A DNA stretch of 64,000 nt, taken from the NCBI RefSeq assembly GCF_009497155.1, contig NZ_WINI01000001.1:62001-126000 (forward strand), read 5' to 3'. The position numbers and the translations under genes are program-made. The first letter of the stretch is position 1. Each line of letters opens with the position of its first letter. The stretch comes from Glaciimonas soli (lineage in GTDB: Bacteria > Pseudomonadota > Gammaproteobacteria > Burkholderiales > Burkholderiaceae_D). This document shows, in pieces, positions 45,651 to 54,778 of this stretch. The notes beneath the pieces were generated by a model. The model had not been told where the DNA came from. It was given only the letters and a program-made list of their open reading frames with translations, and searched no databases.

Positions 45651-47396
45651 ATGCCGAATATACTTCACACTCTTCTTTCATATCGCATTCGCCTTCAGCG
45701 CTTATTCCTGATATCTGAAAACAATTCCATGCTGTTATGGGCCGCATTAGTTGGCTTGTTGGGCGCGTTGGCGACGATCGCTTTCCGTGAATGCATTACG
45801 CTGTTGCAGTTATTGTTTACTGGTAAAAGCGGTAGCTTTGTCGCCATTGCGAAGAGCTTGCCGTGGTATTGGCGTGTGTTGCTACCTACTTGCGGTGGCG
45901 TGGTGGCGGGAGCGATATTACTGCTGTCGAAAAAAGTTCCGGCTGCCGCTGCTTCCGATTATATGGAAGCGGTCGCCATTGGTGATGGCAGGGTTCCAGT
46001 ACGTCACAGTTTACTGCGTAGCTTGTCTTCGCTGATGACGATCAGTTCTGGCGGCTCGATAGGGCGCGAAGGCTCGATGGTGCAATTGTCGGCTTTGGCT
46101 GCATCTGTGTTTGGTCGATTCACCCATTTTGAACCAGGGCGACTACGCTTGCTGGTCGCTTGTGGTGCAGCGGCGGGGATTACTTCGGCCTATAACGCAC
46201 CGATTGCCGGCGCATTTTTTGTCACCGAAATTGTGCTGGGCTCGCTGGTAATGGAGAGCTTCGGGCCAATAGTTGTGGCATCAGTGGTGGCCAATATCAC
46301 CATGCGTAGCCTGCCGGGATATAAACCATCTTATGAAATGCCGGCATTTCCCGATATTAGTGGCGGCGAAGTATTACTGTTTGCGTTGTTAGGCATTTTG
46401 GTTGGCTTCGGTGCGCCGCTGTTTTTAGGGTTTCTTAACTTCACTAAAAAACAATTCAAAAAAACCGCACTGCCTTTGCCCTGGCGCTTAGGCTTGGGTG
46501 GTTTATTGACCGGGACGATTTCTGTCTGGATACCAGAAGTGTGGGGGAACGGTTATAGCATCGTCAATTCGCTGCTGCATACGCCATGGGTGTGGTGGAG
46601 TGTATTGATGATTTTGGCGGCGAAGGTAATTGCAACAGCGATCACCACCGGATCAGGCGCAGTTGGCGGGATATTCACGCCGGCTTTGTTTGTTGGCGCA
46701 TCGATAGGATTTTTGTTTGGCGTCGTGGTGCATACGTTATGGCCGGGAGCGACATCGGCACCGTTTGCGTATGCCATCGTCGGTATGGGCGCATTTTTGG
46801 CGGCCGCCACTAGCGCACCGCTGATGGCAATATTGATGATTTTTGAGATGACGCTGAGCTATCAAGTCATGTTGCCGTTGATGCTGTCCTGCGTGCTTGC
46901 TTACTTTATTGCACGCAGTTTAAATGGCCCTTCAATGTATGACATCACGCTAAAACGGCATCGTGATGAACAGGAGAGGGTGCGTTTGCGCGGCATTCAT
47001 ATGAGTGAATTAATCCGGCCCGCAGATACTATCTTGCCGATGACCGCATCATTTGAAGAAATCAGCCGTTTATTTCTGAAATACCCAGTCAAATATATTT
47101 ACATCGTCGACAGCGATCAGCGCTACTGCGGCGTGGTCGCTTTGCAAGATATCACCTCAACCCTACTGAATAAAAATGAGACGGCAAGTCATCAAGCGAG
47201 TGATTTTTTAAGACGTGAATACCTGCATGTGATTACACCAGATATGTCTTTAGGTAAAGCCTTGGAATTATTTCTTGATCATCAAGGTGAACGTTTGCCT
47301 ATCGTACGCAGTGAGAAGGATCCTGTGCTATTGGGAGCCGTGTATAAGAGCTCGCTATTAGATGCTTATTTTCGATTAGACAATCCTAAAATGTGA
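45651..47396 (+). CDS. clcB: ClC-family chloride channel/transporter with CBS domains (ClcB-like)
   Basis: A 581-residue membrane protein with about ten hydrophobic segments. ClC ion-path motifs are SGGSIGREGSMVQLSA (GREGP with the gating Glu kept but Pro changed to Ser) and GSGAVGGIFTPALFVGAS. A CBS pair at about residues 445-575 (MSELIRPADTILPMTASFEE, GVVALQDITS, YLHVITPDMSLGKALELF) is suited to nucleotide sensing. ClcB supports acid resistance and anion exchange. It follows the GNAT gene by 7 bases. Confidence 0.88.
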   Translation: MPNILHTLLSYRIRLQRLFLISENNSMLLWAALVGLLGALATIAFRECITLLQLLFTGKSGSFVAIAKSLPWYWRVLLPTCGGVVAGAILLLSKKVPAAAASDYMEAVAIGDGRVPVRHSLLRSLSSLMTISSGGSIGREGSMVQLSALAASVFGRFTHFEPGRLRLLVACGAAAGITSAYNAPIAGAFFVTEIVLGSLVMESFGPIVVASVVANITMRSLPGYKPSYEMPAFPDISGGEVLLFALLGILVGFGAPLFLGFLNFTKKQFKKTALPLPWRLGLGGLLTGTISVWIPEVWGNGYSIVNSLLHTPWVWWSVLMILAAKVIATAITTGSGAVGGIFTPALFVGASIGFLFGVVVHTLWPGATSAPFAYAIVGMGAFLAAATSAPLMAILMIFEMTLSYQVMLPLMLSCVLAYFIARSLNGPSMYDITLKRHRDEQERVRLRGIHMSELIRPADTILPMTASFEEISRLFLKYPVKYIYIVDSDQRYCGVVALQDITSTLLNKNETASHQASDFLRREYLHVITPDMSLGKALELFLDHQGERLPIVRSEKDPVLLGAVYKSSLLDAYFRLDNPKM

Positions 47397-47578
47397 AATT
47401 TGATGATGTTCAGTTGGCCGTACGGTGTTAATAATCCTCACCCAGTTAATTCCGGATTTTTTAAATAATTTTTCTCCAAGTCAATATAGTTTGTTTTATA
47501 TTGAGCAACTGGGTGTCAATAGCCTGCAAATGTGCAGAAGACATCTATCTCGTTGACAATTAACTATCAGGAGCAATT

Positions 47579-47836
47579 ATGGGTCTTATCTGGACGATCA
47601 TTGTTGGTTTCATAGTTGGTGTTATTGCTAAATTTCTGCATCCCTCGCGTGAAAGCATGGGATTTATTGTTACTACATTGCTAGGTATTGGCGGCTCATT
47701 ACTTGCCGGCTATGTGGGTGAGGCGTTGCATTGGTATCATCCAGGACAGGGCGCAGGATTTATCGGCTCCATCATTGGTGCATTTGTCCTGTTGCTGATT
47801 TACGGATTTGTTAAGGGCAAAGTAAAAAGTGACTAA
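47579..47836 (+). CDS. GlsB/YeaQ/YmgE-family stress membrane protein
   Basis: An 85-residue protein with three hydrophobic segments: WTIIVGFIVGVIAKFLHP, GFIVTTLLGIGGSLLAGYVGEAL and GFIGSIIGAFVLLLIYGFVKGK. The glycine-rich pattern is that of transglycosylase-associated (YeaQ/YmgE) proteins, which rise under stress. GGAGC precedes the ATG. The AT-rich 182-base upstream gap holds CAATATA/TATATTG and ACCCAGTT/AACTGGGT inverted repeats. Confidence 0.88.
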   Translation: MGLIWTIIVGFIVGVIAKFLHPSRESMGFIVTTLLGIGGSLLAGYVGEALHWYHPGQGAGFIGSIIGAFVLLLIYGFVKGKVKSD

Positions 47837-47917
47837 TGCTCGTCATGCCGGGTGCATGCGTCACGCTCATGCACCCAACTATGTGCGAATCTAAAACAAC
47901 CAATTGAGAGCAGATAA

Positions 47918-48457
47918 TTGATCGGGAAACGGGATAGCAAACGCGTTCAGGCGACGATTAGTAAAGATGTCTTAATTCCGGTTTCTGATAGCGCTCTGCA
48001 TCTAGTGCGCCAACGTTGCCAGCGTTTGGTCGCGCGACGTGCTTTATGGTCGGCGGGGGCATCAGCGTTGCCTATTTTTGGGGTGGACATCGCTGTCGAT
48101 ATTCATCTGCTATCCCGACTGATCGAAGAAATTAACGCCGAATTCGGTCTGACGCCCGCACAAATTGAGCGACTGCATCCTAAACTGAAAGTGGCGACCT
48201 ATAGCGCTATTGTTGGCGTCGGCAGCAACCTGATTGGCCGCGTTGTGACGCGCGAATTACTGCTCAAAATTCTTACGCGCAGCGGCGTCAAACTCGTTAG
48301 CAAGAATGCCACCCGCTTAGTTCCTATTGCTGGTCAAATGGTGTCTGCCGCAATAGGTTACTCTGCCTTTCGCGCCGTTGGGAGCAAGCATATTGAGGCT
48401 TGTGTGCAAGTAGCAGAAGAGATGTTAAAAGTGCAAGCAATCGCCGTCGTGGAATGA
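47918..48457 (+). CDS. Hypothetical protein, possible DUF697/YcjF-like membrane domain
   Basis: A 179-residue protein that starts at a TTG with GAGAG about eight bases upstream. Basic N-terminus, then amphipathic and hydrophobic segments (RALWSAGASALPIFGVDIAVDIHLLSRLIEEI, ATYSAIVGVGSNLIGRVVTREL, VPIAGQMVSAAIGYSAFRAVGS). The last segment resembles the DUF697 tail of YcjF and stress-related GTPases, but no GTPase domain is present. Function unknown. Confidence 0.65.
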   Translation: MIGKRDSKRVQATISKDVLIPVSDSALHLVRQRCQRLVARRALWSAGASALPIFGVDIAVDIHLLSRLIEEINAEFGLTPAQIERLHPKLKVATYSAIVGVGSNLIGRVVTRELLLKILTRSGVKLVSKNATRLVPIAGQMVSAAIGYSAFRAVGSKHIEACVQVAEEMLKVQAIAVVE

Positions 48458-48566
48458 AATCTGCCATCATGCTGGTGGAATTGGTAAAATGCCGGCCTTC
48501 CTTTCCTATATTACTTGCTGTGTGTCTTTTCCAGCCGAGTAAAACACTTACCTAGATTGATATTTT

Positions 48567-49472
48567 ATGCTGAGCTACCGCCACGCCTTTCACGCAGGTA
48601 ATCACGCCGATGTGTTAAAACACTTCGTGACCATCCAATTGTTGGAGTATCTCAACCAAAAAGATACGCCTTATATGGTGATTGATACGCATGCCGGTGC
48701 TGGGCTATACGCACTTGATGGCGGTTATGCAGCGAAAAACGCCGAATATGAAAGCGGTATTAGCCGCTTGTGGGATCGTAAGGATTTACCGCCTGCAGTG
48801 GCAGAGTATGTCAATGTGGTACGCAAATTGAATCCCGATGGGAAATTACGTTTTTATCCAGGTTCACCCTATTGTGCTGATGTCACCATGCGTGAACAGG
48901 ATAGATTGCGCTTGTTTGAGTTACATCCAAGCGACGGTCGGATTTTGACGGAAAACTTCCGCAAACTGGATGAGCAACGTGAGCGTAGCAACACGCGCGG
49001 CAAGCGCGTCATGATCACTCAAGGTAATGGTTTTGCCGGTCTGAAAGCCTTATTGCCGCCACCGTCACGACGTGGACTGGTGCTGATCGACCCGCCATAT
49101 GAGGTCAAAGAAGATTATCAGCACGTCAAAAAAACGCTGGAAGACGCTTTATTGCGTTTCTCAACCGGTACGTATGCGGTGTGGTATCCAGTACTTAATC
49201 GCATGGAATCACGCCAATTGCCGGATAAATTGAAACGCATCAAAGGCAATGGCTGGCTGAATGTCACTTTAACTGTGAAAACCCCATCACCAGACGGTTT
49301 TGGCTTGCACAGCAGCGGTATGTTTGTCATTAACCCGCCGTGGACGTTGGAGCCCTTGCTGAAAGAAGTGATGCCGTACCTGGTGAAAACCATGGGAACT
49401 GATGCTGGTGCCGGCTTTACTCTGGAAACAGGGACTACGATGGCAGTCAATACAGGTACGCGACGGGTTTAG
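48567..49472 (+). CDS. rlmJ: 23S rRNA (adenine(2030)-N(6))-methyltransferase RlmJ
   Basis: A 301-residue SAM-dependent methyltransferase. The N-terminus LSYRHAFHAGNHADVLKH is the family signature, MVIDTHAGAGLYAL is the SAM-binding motif and LIDPPYEVKEDY holds the DPPY catalytic motif. It methylates A2030 of 23S rRNA; homologues have been linked to DNA uptake (ComJ/YhiR). Confidence 0.94.
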   Translation: MLSYRHAFHAGNHADVLKHFVTIQLLEYLNQKDTPYMVIDTHAGAGLYALDGGYAAKNAEYESGISRLWDRKDLPPAVAEYVNVVRKLNPDGKLRFYPGSPYCADVTMREQDRLRLFELHPSDGRILTENFRKLDEQRERSNTRGKRVMITQGNGFAGLKALLPPPSRRGLVLIDPPYEVKEDYQHVKKTLEDALLRFSTGTYAVWYPVLNRMESRQLPDKLKRIKGNGWLNVTLTVKTPSPDGFGLHSSGMFVINPPWTLEPLLKEVMPYLVKTMGTDAGAGFTLETGTTMAVNTGTRRV

Positions 49473-49502
49473 TCGAACAGGGTTGCGTGTGGGTTAATGT
49501 GA

Positions 49503-50411
49503 TTAAGCCGTACGCATCGCCACACGTTTTTCCATTAAGGTCAGCCATCGTTCAGTGCATTGTGCATCGCTGATGCACATAGCGTAATCTGTCACGGTGC
49601 GTGCGGCGCGTTCCAGTAATTGAATATCGGCTTCATGCTGACGCGCTACATGCGGATCTTCAAGAAATAACACGCGACGACATTGTTGCTTGTCTAGAAT
49701 CAATTCAGCAATCTGCGCATCGCCGCCCATAGGTCCGCTTAAAAATGGTTTAACCCAATTCCGGCCGGCTTCTTCCCCTTTGATTTGTTGTGCCAACTGA
49801 TTGAGTAAACTACCTGTCGTGCCGGTAGCGCAACGAAATGCAAATTGGTCTAGTAAATTAAAGTGGTGTTTGGCGATCGTTAGCATCCGTTCTTTGCATG
49901 CATCATGGGCGATAAGAGCGATCCCTTCTTGCGCAAGATCAAAAGTCGAATCCAGTTCTGGATTACTTGGCGCTCCGGTAGCAATAGCCTCTAATTCCAA
50001 CCATTCTCGTGCGGCAGCTACAGTAGATAAAAACGGCTTGCCATGAATGATGCATTGCCGCTTGAGTGCCACCGCCTCCGGAAAGGTTGAAGATGGGTCG
50101 GTAGGATCAATCAAATAAATGACGGCATCCAAGGTCTGAGCAGGGTCGGTGTCAACAACCCGTGCGACCAATCGCATCAAGCCACCTTGATGCCCGTATG
50201 GAAAGCGCTCAATGTGCGGGTAATCAGGGAGTAAATTCAACTGCTCCATCGCATCAAGCGTGCGTCCGACGACGATCAGTTCTGGCTGCAAATGCTTTTC
50301 TATGGTTTCAGCACTGCAGCGTAATAATCTTACCAATGCGGATTGTGGCCCATCCTGATGATGTCTGTTGGATACTAATCCGATACGATAGCGGCGCGTA
50401 TGAAAGGTCAT
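49503..50411 (-). CDS. Methylglyoxal synthase family protein with two MGS-like domains
   Basis: A 302-residue protein, twice the usual 150. Residues about 170-300 form a complete MGS domain: ALIAHDACKERM (base-region Asp), CATGTTGSLLNQLAQQI (phosphate site), LSGPMGGDAQIAELI (catalytic Asp), LFLEDPHVARQHEADIQLLERAA (Asp and His). Residues 1-150 are a second, degenerate copy: RIGLVSNRHH, PYGHQGGLMRLVARVV where the catalytic Asp is lost, and DAVIYLIDPTDPSS. MGS converts dihydroxyacetone phosphate to methylglyoxal. The N-terminal copy may be structural or regulatory. Confidence 0.82.
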   Translation of the reverse strand: MTFHTRRYRIGLVSNRHHQDGPQSALVRLLRCSAETIEKHLQPELIVVGRTLDAMEQLNLLPDYPHIERFPYGHQGGLMRLVARVVDTDPAQTLDAVIYLIDPTDPSSTFPEAVALKRQCIIHGKPFLSTVAAAREWLELEAIATGAPSNPELDSTFDLAQEGIALIAHDACKERMLTIAKHHFNLLDQFAFRCATGTTGSLLNQLAQQIKGEEAGRNWVKPFLSGPMGGDAQIAELILDKQQCRRVLFLEDPHVARQHEADIQLLERAARTVTDYAMCISDAQCTERWLTLMEKRVAMRTA

Positions 50412-50535
50412 AGTGTGTGGTATTTGATAGGGCTGAATGTTGTTTGTATGTTACTCGACATTGGTTTCCTTACGGATTTATTTTATATGCATACCGCTGT
50501 AACCGGCTTTTCACAAACGCACTACAATATTGTTT

Positions 50536-51093
50536 ATGAATAAAGCCTTTGTTAAAAAATCTGACGGTGATGACGACGATCTGGAATTTGGATTGCCGCC
50601 TATTCCTGCTGGCACTAAAAATTACATGACACCAGCTGGTCATGCCCGCATGAAAGCGGAGTTGCTCGACTTGATCGATAACGCCCGCCCGGAAGTAGTA
50701 CGCATCGTATCTTGGGCGGCATCCAATGGCGATCGCTCCGAGAACGGTGATTACATCTATGGCAAGCGACGTTTACGCGAAATTGACCGGCGCATACGCT
50801 TTTTAACTAAACGCCTGGACTTGGCGGAGATCGTTGACCCTAGTGTTCATCATGGTAACGATCAAGTATTTTTCGGCGCAACGGTGATTTATCAAACGCA
50901 ATCTGGGGAAGAGCATACGGTCACCATCGTCGGGATTGATGAACTGGACCCTTTAAACGGCAAAATAAGCTGGATTTCACCGGTGGCGCGGGCACTGACT
51001 AAAGCGCGAGAAGGGGATTTGGTGACCTTGATGACGCCGGCAGGGCTGGACGAATTGGAAATATTGAGCGTCAGTTATCCAGAAGCCAATTGA
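50536..51093 (+). CDS. greB: Transcript cleavage/elongation factor GreB
   Basis: A 185-residue factor that rescues backtracked RNA polymerase. The GreA/GreB coiled coil carries the acidic tip (ASNGDRSENGDYIYGKRRLREIDRRIRFL), and the C-terminal domain follows (ATVIYQTQSGEEHTVTIVGIDE, GKISWISPVARAL). It has an acidic N-terminal extension (SDGDDDDLEF). ATG at 50536 is preferred to a TTG at 50530. No Shine-Dalgarno is visible, and TACAAT at 50523-50528 would place the transcript start at or next to the ATG. Confidence 0.92.
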   Translation: MNKAFVKKSDGDDDDLEFGLPPIPAGTKNYMTPAGHARMKAELLDLIDNARPEVVRIVSWAASNGDRSENGDYIYGKRRLREIDRRIRFLTKRLDLAEIVDPSVHHGNDQVFFGATVIYQTQSGEEHTVTIVGIDELDPLNGKISWISPVARALTKAREGDLVTLMTPAGLDELEILSVSYPEAN

Positions 51094-51116
51094 TTGATTC
51101 ACCAGTATTGCACGCA

Positions 51117-51275
51117 CCACCGTCATTCCCGCTTATGCGGGAATCCATGTTATTTCGCTCAACCAGCCTGGGTATCAATCCTCCCAATAAAGTGCATCGC
51201 CTATTGTTCGACGTAATGCAAACGGTGTTTTGCATTTCGCAAATTGGATTCCCACTTTCACGGGAATGACGGTGG
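51117..51275. repeat. Element bounded by inverted dRS3-like repeats (locus C)
   Basis: 31-base ends at 51117-51147 (CCACCGTCATTCCCGCTTAT then GCGGGAATCCA) and 51245-51275 are imperfect inverted copies, matching loci A and B but separated here by 97 bases of unique DNA. The element lies between greB and the stop of the GST gene, one base away from that stop. Confidence 0.75.
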
Positions 51276-51968
51276 TTAGTGTCGCTTGTACTGCTGATTG
51301 CCAAATAAAATATCGCGTTCTTTTTCCGTATTCATTGGTTTCCGCAGTCCGGCAAGCACTTCCACGCCACGCTTAACTGCCGGGCGTTGGCTGATGGTGT
51401 CAAACCATTTAGCCAGATGCGGGAAATCCGCTAAGTTAATCCCTTGATTTGCCCACGAGCGCAACCATGGGAAAGTGGCGATATCTGCAATGGTGTATTC
51501 ATCGCCGGCCAGATATGCATGCTGTGACAGCTGTTTATCAATCACGCCATACAGACGATTGGCCTCATTGGTATAGCGATCAACTGCGTAAGCTATTTTT
51601 TCTGGCGCATAGATTCGGAAGTGATGCGCTTGCCCCAGCATTGGTCCTACGCCGCCCATTTGAAACATCAGCCACTGCATCGTGGTGAATTTTTCTCTAT
51701 CGGTAGTGCCTAAAAATTTTCCGGCTTTACTCGCCAGATAAAGCAGAATCGCACCGGATTCAAACAGTGAAATCGGTTTGCCATCAGGGCCGTGGTGATC
51801 AACGATAGCCGGGATTTTGTTGTTGGGAGAAATGGCGAGAAATTCAGATGTAAATTGATCGCCAGCACCAATATTGATGGGGTGCGCTTGATATGCAAAA
51901 CCGCATTCTTCCAACATGATATGTACTTTGTGACCGTTTGGTGTAGCCCAGCTATAAACATCAATCAT
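51276..51968 (-). CDS. Glutathione S-transferase family protein, YfcG-like disulfide-bond oxidoreductase
   Basis: A 230-residue GST. The N-terminal thioredoxin-like domain has MIDVYSWATPNGHKVHIMLEECGF, NNKIPAIVD and LFESGAILLYLASK; the C-terminal helical domain has YTIADIATFPWLRSW. The YSWATPNGHKV start with Asn in place of the usual Ser/Tyr/Cys is that of YfcG and YghU, which act as disulfide-bond reductases with glutathione. The stop codon abuts the dRS3-like element. Confidence 0.9.
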   Translation of the reverse strand: MIDVYSWATPNGHKVHIMLEECGFAYQAHPINIGAGDQFTSEFLAISPNNKIPAIVDHHGPDGKPISLFESGAILLYLASKAGKFLGTTDREKFTTMQWLMFQMGGVGPMLGQAHHFRIYAPEKIAYAVDRYTNEANRLYGVIDKQLSQHAYLAGDEYTIADIATFPWLRSWANQGINLADFPHLAKWFDTISQRPAVKRGVEVLAGLRKPMNTEKERDILFGNQQYKRH

Positions 51969-52003
51969 GATTATTTCCTTGGTAGGTTTTTTAGACTTTA
52001 TTT

Positions 52004-53158
52004 TTAGACTTTACTTAAACGCTGTAAGGCCTGTTGCAAAGTAGTGTCTTGTTTTGCGAAGCAAAAACGCACGATACTTGATTCGCGTGGGGTCGCATAA
52101 AAGGCAGAAACCGGAATCGCGGCAACGCCAATTTCACTCGTCAACCACGTAGCGAATTCAGCTTCGTTGCTTGATGAAATGGCAGAGTAATCGACACACT
52201 GAAAATAAGTGCCGCTCGATGGTAGTAATTTGAAGCGCGAACTCTTTAAGCCATCACGGAAGAGATCACGTTTACGTTGATAAAAAGCTGGCAATTCCAG
52301 ATAGGGCGCCGGATTTTGCATGTAACTGGCAATGCCATGCTGAGCCGGCGTATTGACCGAAAATACGCTGAACTGATGTACTTTGCGAAACTCCGCCATC
52401 AGTGCCGCTGGCGCTGCGACAAAGCCAATTTTCCATCCAGTGACGTGATAAGTTTTGCCGAAACTGGATACCATGAAAGCACGCGCTGCCAGTTCCGGGT
52501 GACGACAAATCGATTCGTGCGTTAGTCCGTCGTACACCATGTGTTCGTAGACTTCATCCGACAAAATCAATATGTCGGTATTGCGGACAATATCCGCCAA
52601 ACTGTTAATGTCTGCGCTACTGAGAACGCTACCTGTCGGATTATGCGGCGTATTAATCATAATCAGGCGCGTACGTGGAGTGACCGCCGCTGCGACTTGA
52701 TCCCATGGAGCGCTGTAACCGTCGGCACCCAAAGTCATCTGCACAAATACCGGTTTGCCGCCGGCTAGTTCTATCGCAGGAACATAACTGTCAAATGCTG
52801 GTTCAATCACGATCACTTCATCGCCAGCATGGACTACACTCATAATCACTGCCAGCAGTGCTTGCGTCGCGCCAGCGGTGATTGTAATTTCGCTGGCAGG
52901 GTTGTAATGGCGACCGTGCAGCTTTTCAATTTTGTTTGAGAGCGCCAAACGCAGAGGTAATGCGCCGCTCATGGGCGGATATTGGTTCATGCCATTTTTC
53001 ATGGCATCGCTCACCGCATTAATTAAAGCCGGGTCACAATCAAAGTCGGGGAAGCCTTGCCCTAAATTAACCGCTTTCTTTTCTTCGGCCAAGAGCGACA
53101 TAGTGGTGAAAATAGTAGTGCCAATTTTCGGCAATTTTGATGAAAAACTTAGTGACAT
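52004..53158 (-). CDS. PLP-dependent aminotransferase (methionine aminotransferase YbdL-like)
   Basis: A 384-residue class I/II aminotransferase. NLGQGFPDFDCDPALINAV, NQYPPMSGALPLRLALSNKI, TPHNPTGSVLS, LSDEVYEHMVYDG and the PLP-Lys motif SSFGKTYHVTGWKIGFV are seen. YbdL of E. coli and its relatives prefer methionine, and in many bacteria take part in methionine salvage. No -mtn genes lie nearby. Start at 53158; it follows no leader gene. Confidence 0.88.
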   Translation of the reverse strand: MSLSFSSKLPKIGTTIFTTMSLLAEEKKAVNLGQGFPDFDCDPALINAVSDAMKNGMNQYPPMSGALPLRLALSNKIEKLHGRHYNPASEITITAGATQALLAVIMSVVHAGDEVIVIEPAFDSYVPAIELAGGKPVFVQMTLGADGYSAPWDQVAAAVTPRTRLIMINTPHNPTGSVLSSADINSLADIVRNTDILILSDEVYEHMVYDGLTHESICRHPELAARAFMVSSFGKTYHVTGWKIGFVAAPAALMAEFRKVHQFSVFSVNTPAQHGIASYMQNPAPYLELPAFYQRKRDLFRDGLKSSRFKLLPSSGTYFQCVDYSAISSSNEAEFATWLTSEIGVAAIPVSAFYATPRESSIVRFCFAKQDTTLQQALQRLSKV

Positions 53159-53263
53159 AGTGATGACGAGGCGATCGAAAAATACTGCGTTAAAAATGCG
53201 TGAAAATGTATTCTAGCGGTTTGTTTGAAACTGCACAGCGCGCTTGGAATTTTCTGCTATTGC

Positions 53264-53713
53264 TTATTCAGGCAAGGAAGGTGCTTGCCAGGCTTGTGGC
53301 GCAATGATGGAAAACAGTCCCAGTTTTGCCGTCTTACGCGCGAGTTTTAAAACCGCTTTATCTTTACTGATCAACATGGCTGCATTTGCGCCTAAAGCCA
53401 GCTCCAGGAATTTTTGATCATCTTTATCTGTGCAAATCGGCAGGCGAATATCAGTGCGTGGTGAAAGTGCCTCTGGCGCCATGCAAGTAATTAATGCGTC
53501 AAATTGCGCGTTAATGGCTGGGCGGGACTCGTCAGTAATGGGTAAGTGGGAATAATGCAGCACCATTTGCCACTCCATCCGACAATCAGCGCGCGTCACT
53601 GCTTCAACTGCGCCGGATTCCAATGCTGCCATCAATGCTGCCCAGCGTGGATCGCGGAAGACAAATAAATCTAAACAAACGTTGGTATCAATTACTATGC
53701 GATTCGGTATCAT
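53264..53713 (-). CDS. PIN-domain nuclease-like protein
   Basis: A 149-residue PIN-fold protein. Acidic metal-site residues appear in [13 protein letters not shown], near the middle Glu of [10 protein letters not shown], in [14 protein letters not shown] and in [12 protein letters not shown], which fits the PIN_3 type often annotated as a putative VapC-like toxin. No antitoxin gene precedes it: the gene upstream in its direction (yaaA) is divergent. It may be an orphan or a housekeeping RNase. Confidence 0.82.
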   Translation of the reverse strand: MIPNRIVIDTNVCLDLFVFRDPRWAALMAALESGAVEAVTRADCRMEWQMVLHYSHLPITDESRPAINAQFDALITCMAPEALSPRTDIRLPICTDKDDQKFLELALGANAAMLISKDKAVLKLARKTAKLGLFSIIAPQAWQAPSLPE

Positions 53714-53747
53714 TGCGGACTATTCTTTTAAAGTTTCGATATTATTT

Positions 53748-54524
53748 ATGCTGATCGTTTTATCGCCTGCCAAATCGCTCGATTACACAACACCACCCAC
53801 CACACAACAACATACCCTGCCAGATTTCATTCCGCGATCGGCAGAGCTGATCGACGTGTTAAAGCAGTTGTCGCCAGATCAAGTCGGTAGTTTGATGAAA
53901 ATTTCCGATGCTTTGGCGCATATGAATGTCGCGCGTTTTTATTCATGGACAAAGAAATTCGATCCAAGTAATGCAAAACAGGCAATTTTGGCGTTCAATG
54001 GGGATGTGTATGGCGGTCTGGATGCTGGCTCGTTGAATGACAAGCAGCTTACTTACGCACAAAATCACGTGCGTATTTTATCCGGCTTATACGGCATGTT
54101 GCGACCATTGGATTTGATTCAGCCTTACCGCCTTGAAATGGGGACTCAATTAATCAATGCGAAAGGCAAGAATCTTTATGCATTTTGGGATGATGCGGTG
54201 ACATTAGCCTTGAATCAGGAGTTGGAAAGTAAAAAAGAAAAGACTCTGATCAATTTGGCATCGGAAGAGTATTTTAAAGTGGTGAAGCCTAAATTACTTG
54301 ATGCCGATGTCATTACGCCTGTGTTTGAGGATCACAAAAATGGCAAATACAAGATTATTTCTTTTTACGCCAAGCGTGCGCGCGGCTTGATGGCTCGCTA
54401 TGCGGCGTTGAATAAAGTGACACAAGCTGAGCAGCTCAAAAAATTTGACGTAGAAGGATATAAGTTTGTCAGTGACGAGGCAAGCCAGGGGCGCTGGATT
54501 TTCCGGCGGCGGCTGGAGGCTTAA
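53748..54524 (+). CDS. yaaA: Peroxide stress protein YaaA
   Basis: A 258-residue protein beginning [13 protein letters not shown], the family start; the open frame runs back to 53682 into the PIN gene region. [46 protein letters not shown] and [15 protein letters not shown] are hallmarks. YaaA lowers free iron and DNA damage under H2O2 stress and binds DNA. Divergent from the PIN gene. Confidence 0.94.
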   Translation: MLIVLSPAKSLDYTTPPTTQQHTLPDFIPRSAELIDVLKQLSPDQVGSLMKISDALAHMNVARFYSWTKKFDPSNAKQAILAFNGDVYGGLDAGSLNDKQLTYAQNHVRILSGLYGMLRPLDLIQPYRLEMGTQLINAKGKNLYAFWDDAVTLALNQELESKKEKTLINLASEEYFKVVKPKLLDADVITPVFEDHKNGKYKIISFYAKRARGLMARYAALNKVTQAEQLKKFDVEGYKFVSDEASQGRWIFRRRLEA

Positions 54525-54718
54525 GTATGGAAATTTTCGAAATGTGTTGCTGAGGCGCATTAATCCATCATGCGCTCATGCCATTTCTCAAGATGCTTAA
54601 TGGCAACAAGTTGTTCAGCTTTGCCTTGCATTTTAATGACATGCTGTCAATTTCCATCAGGAAAACCTCTTTTTCATCAAAATCATCAAAAAATGCGATT
54701 GTCTTAGGTATATCCGGT

Positions 54719-54748
54719 TTGACCGCCTTGGTTACGGCGCGTTACAAT
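54719..54748 (+). promoter_or_regulatory. Predicted sigma-70 promoter of tpiA
   Basis: TTGACC at 54719-54724, 18 bases, TACAAT at 54743-54748, giving a start near 54755 and a leader of about 24 bases before the tpiA ATG. Confidence 0.6.
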
Positions 54749-54778
54749 GTTGGGTTATTGAAATGATGGATATTGTCG

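Noticed and set aside
53264-53713. VapBC-type toxin-antitoxin module
   Set aside because: Only the PIN protein is present; the flanking sequence has no small DNA-binding antitoxin frame.
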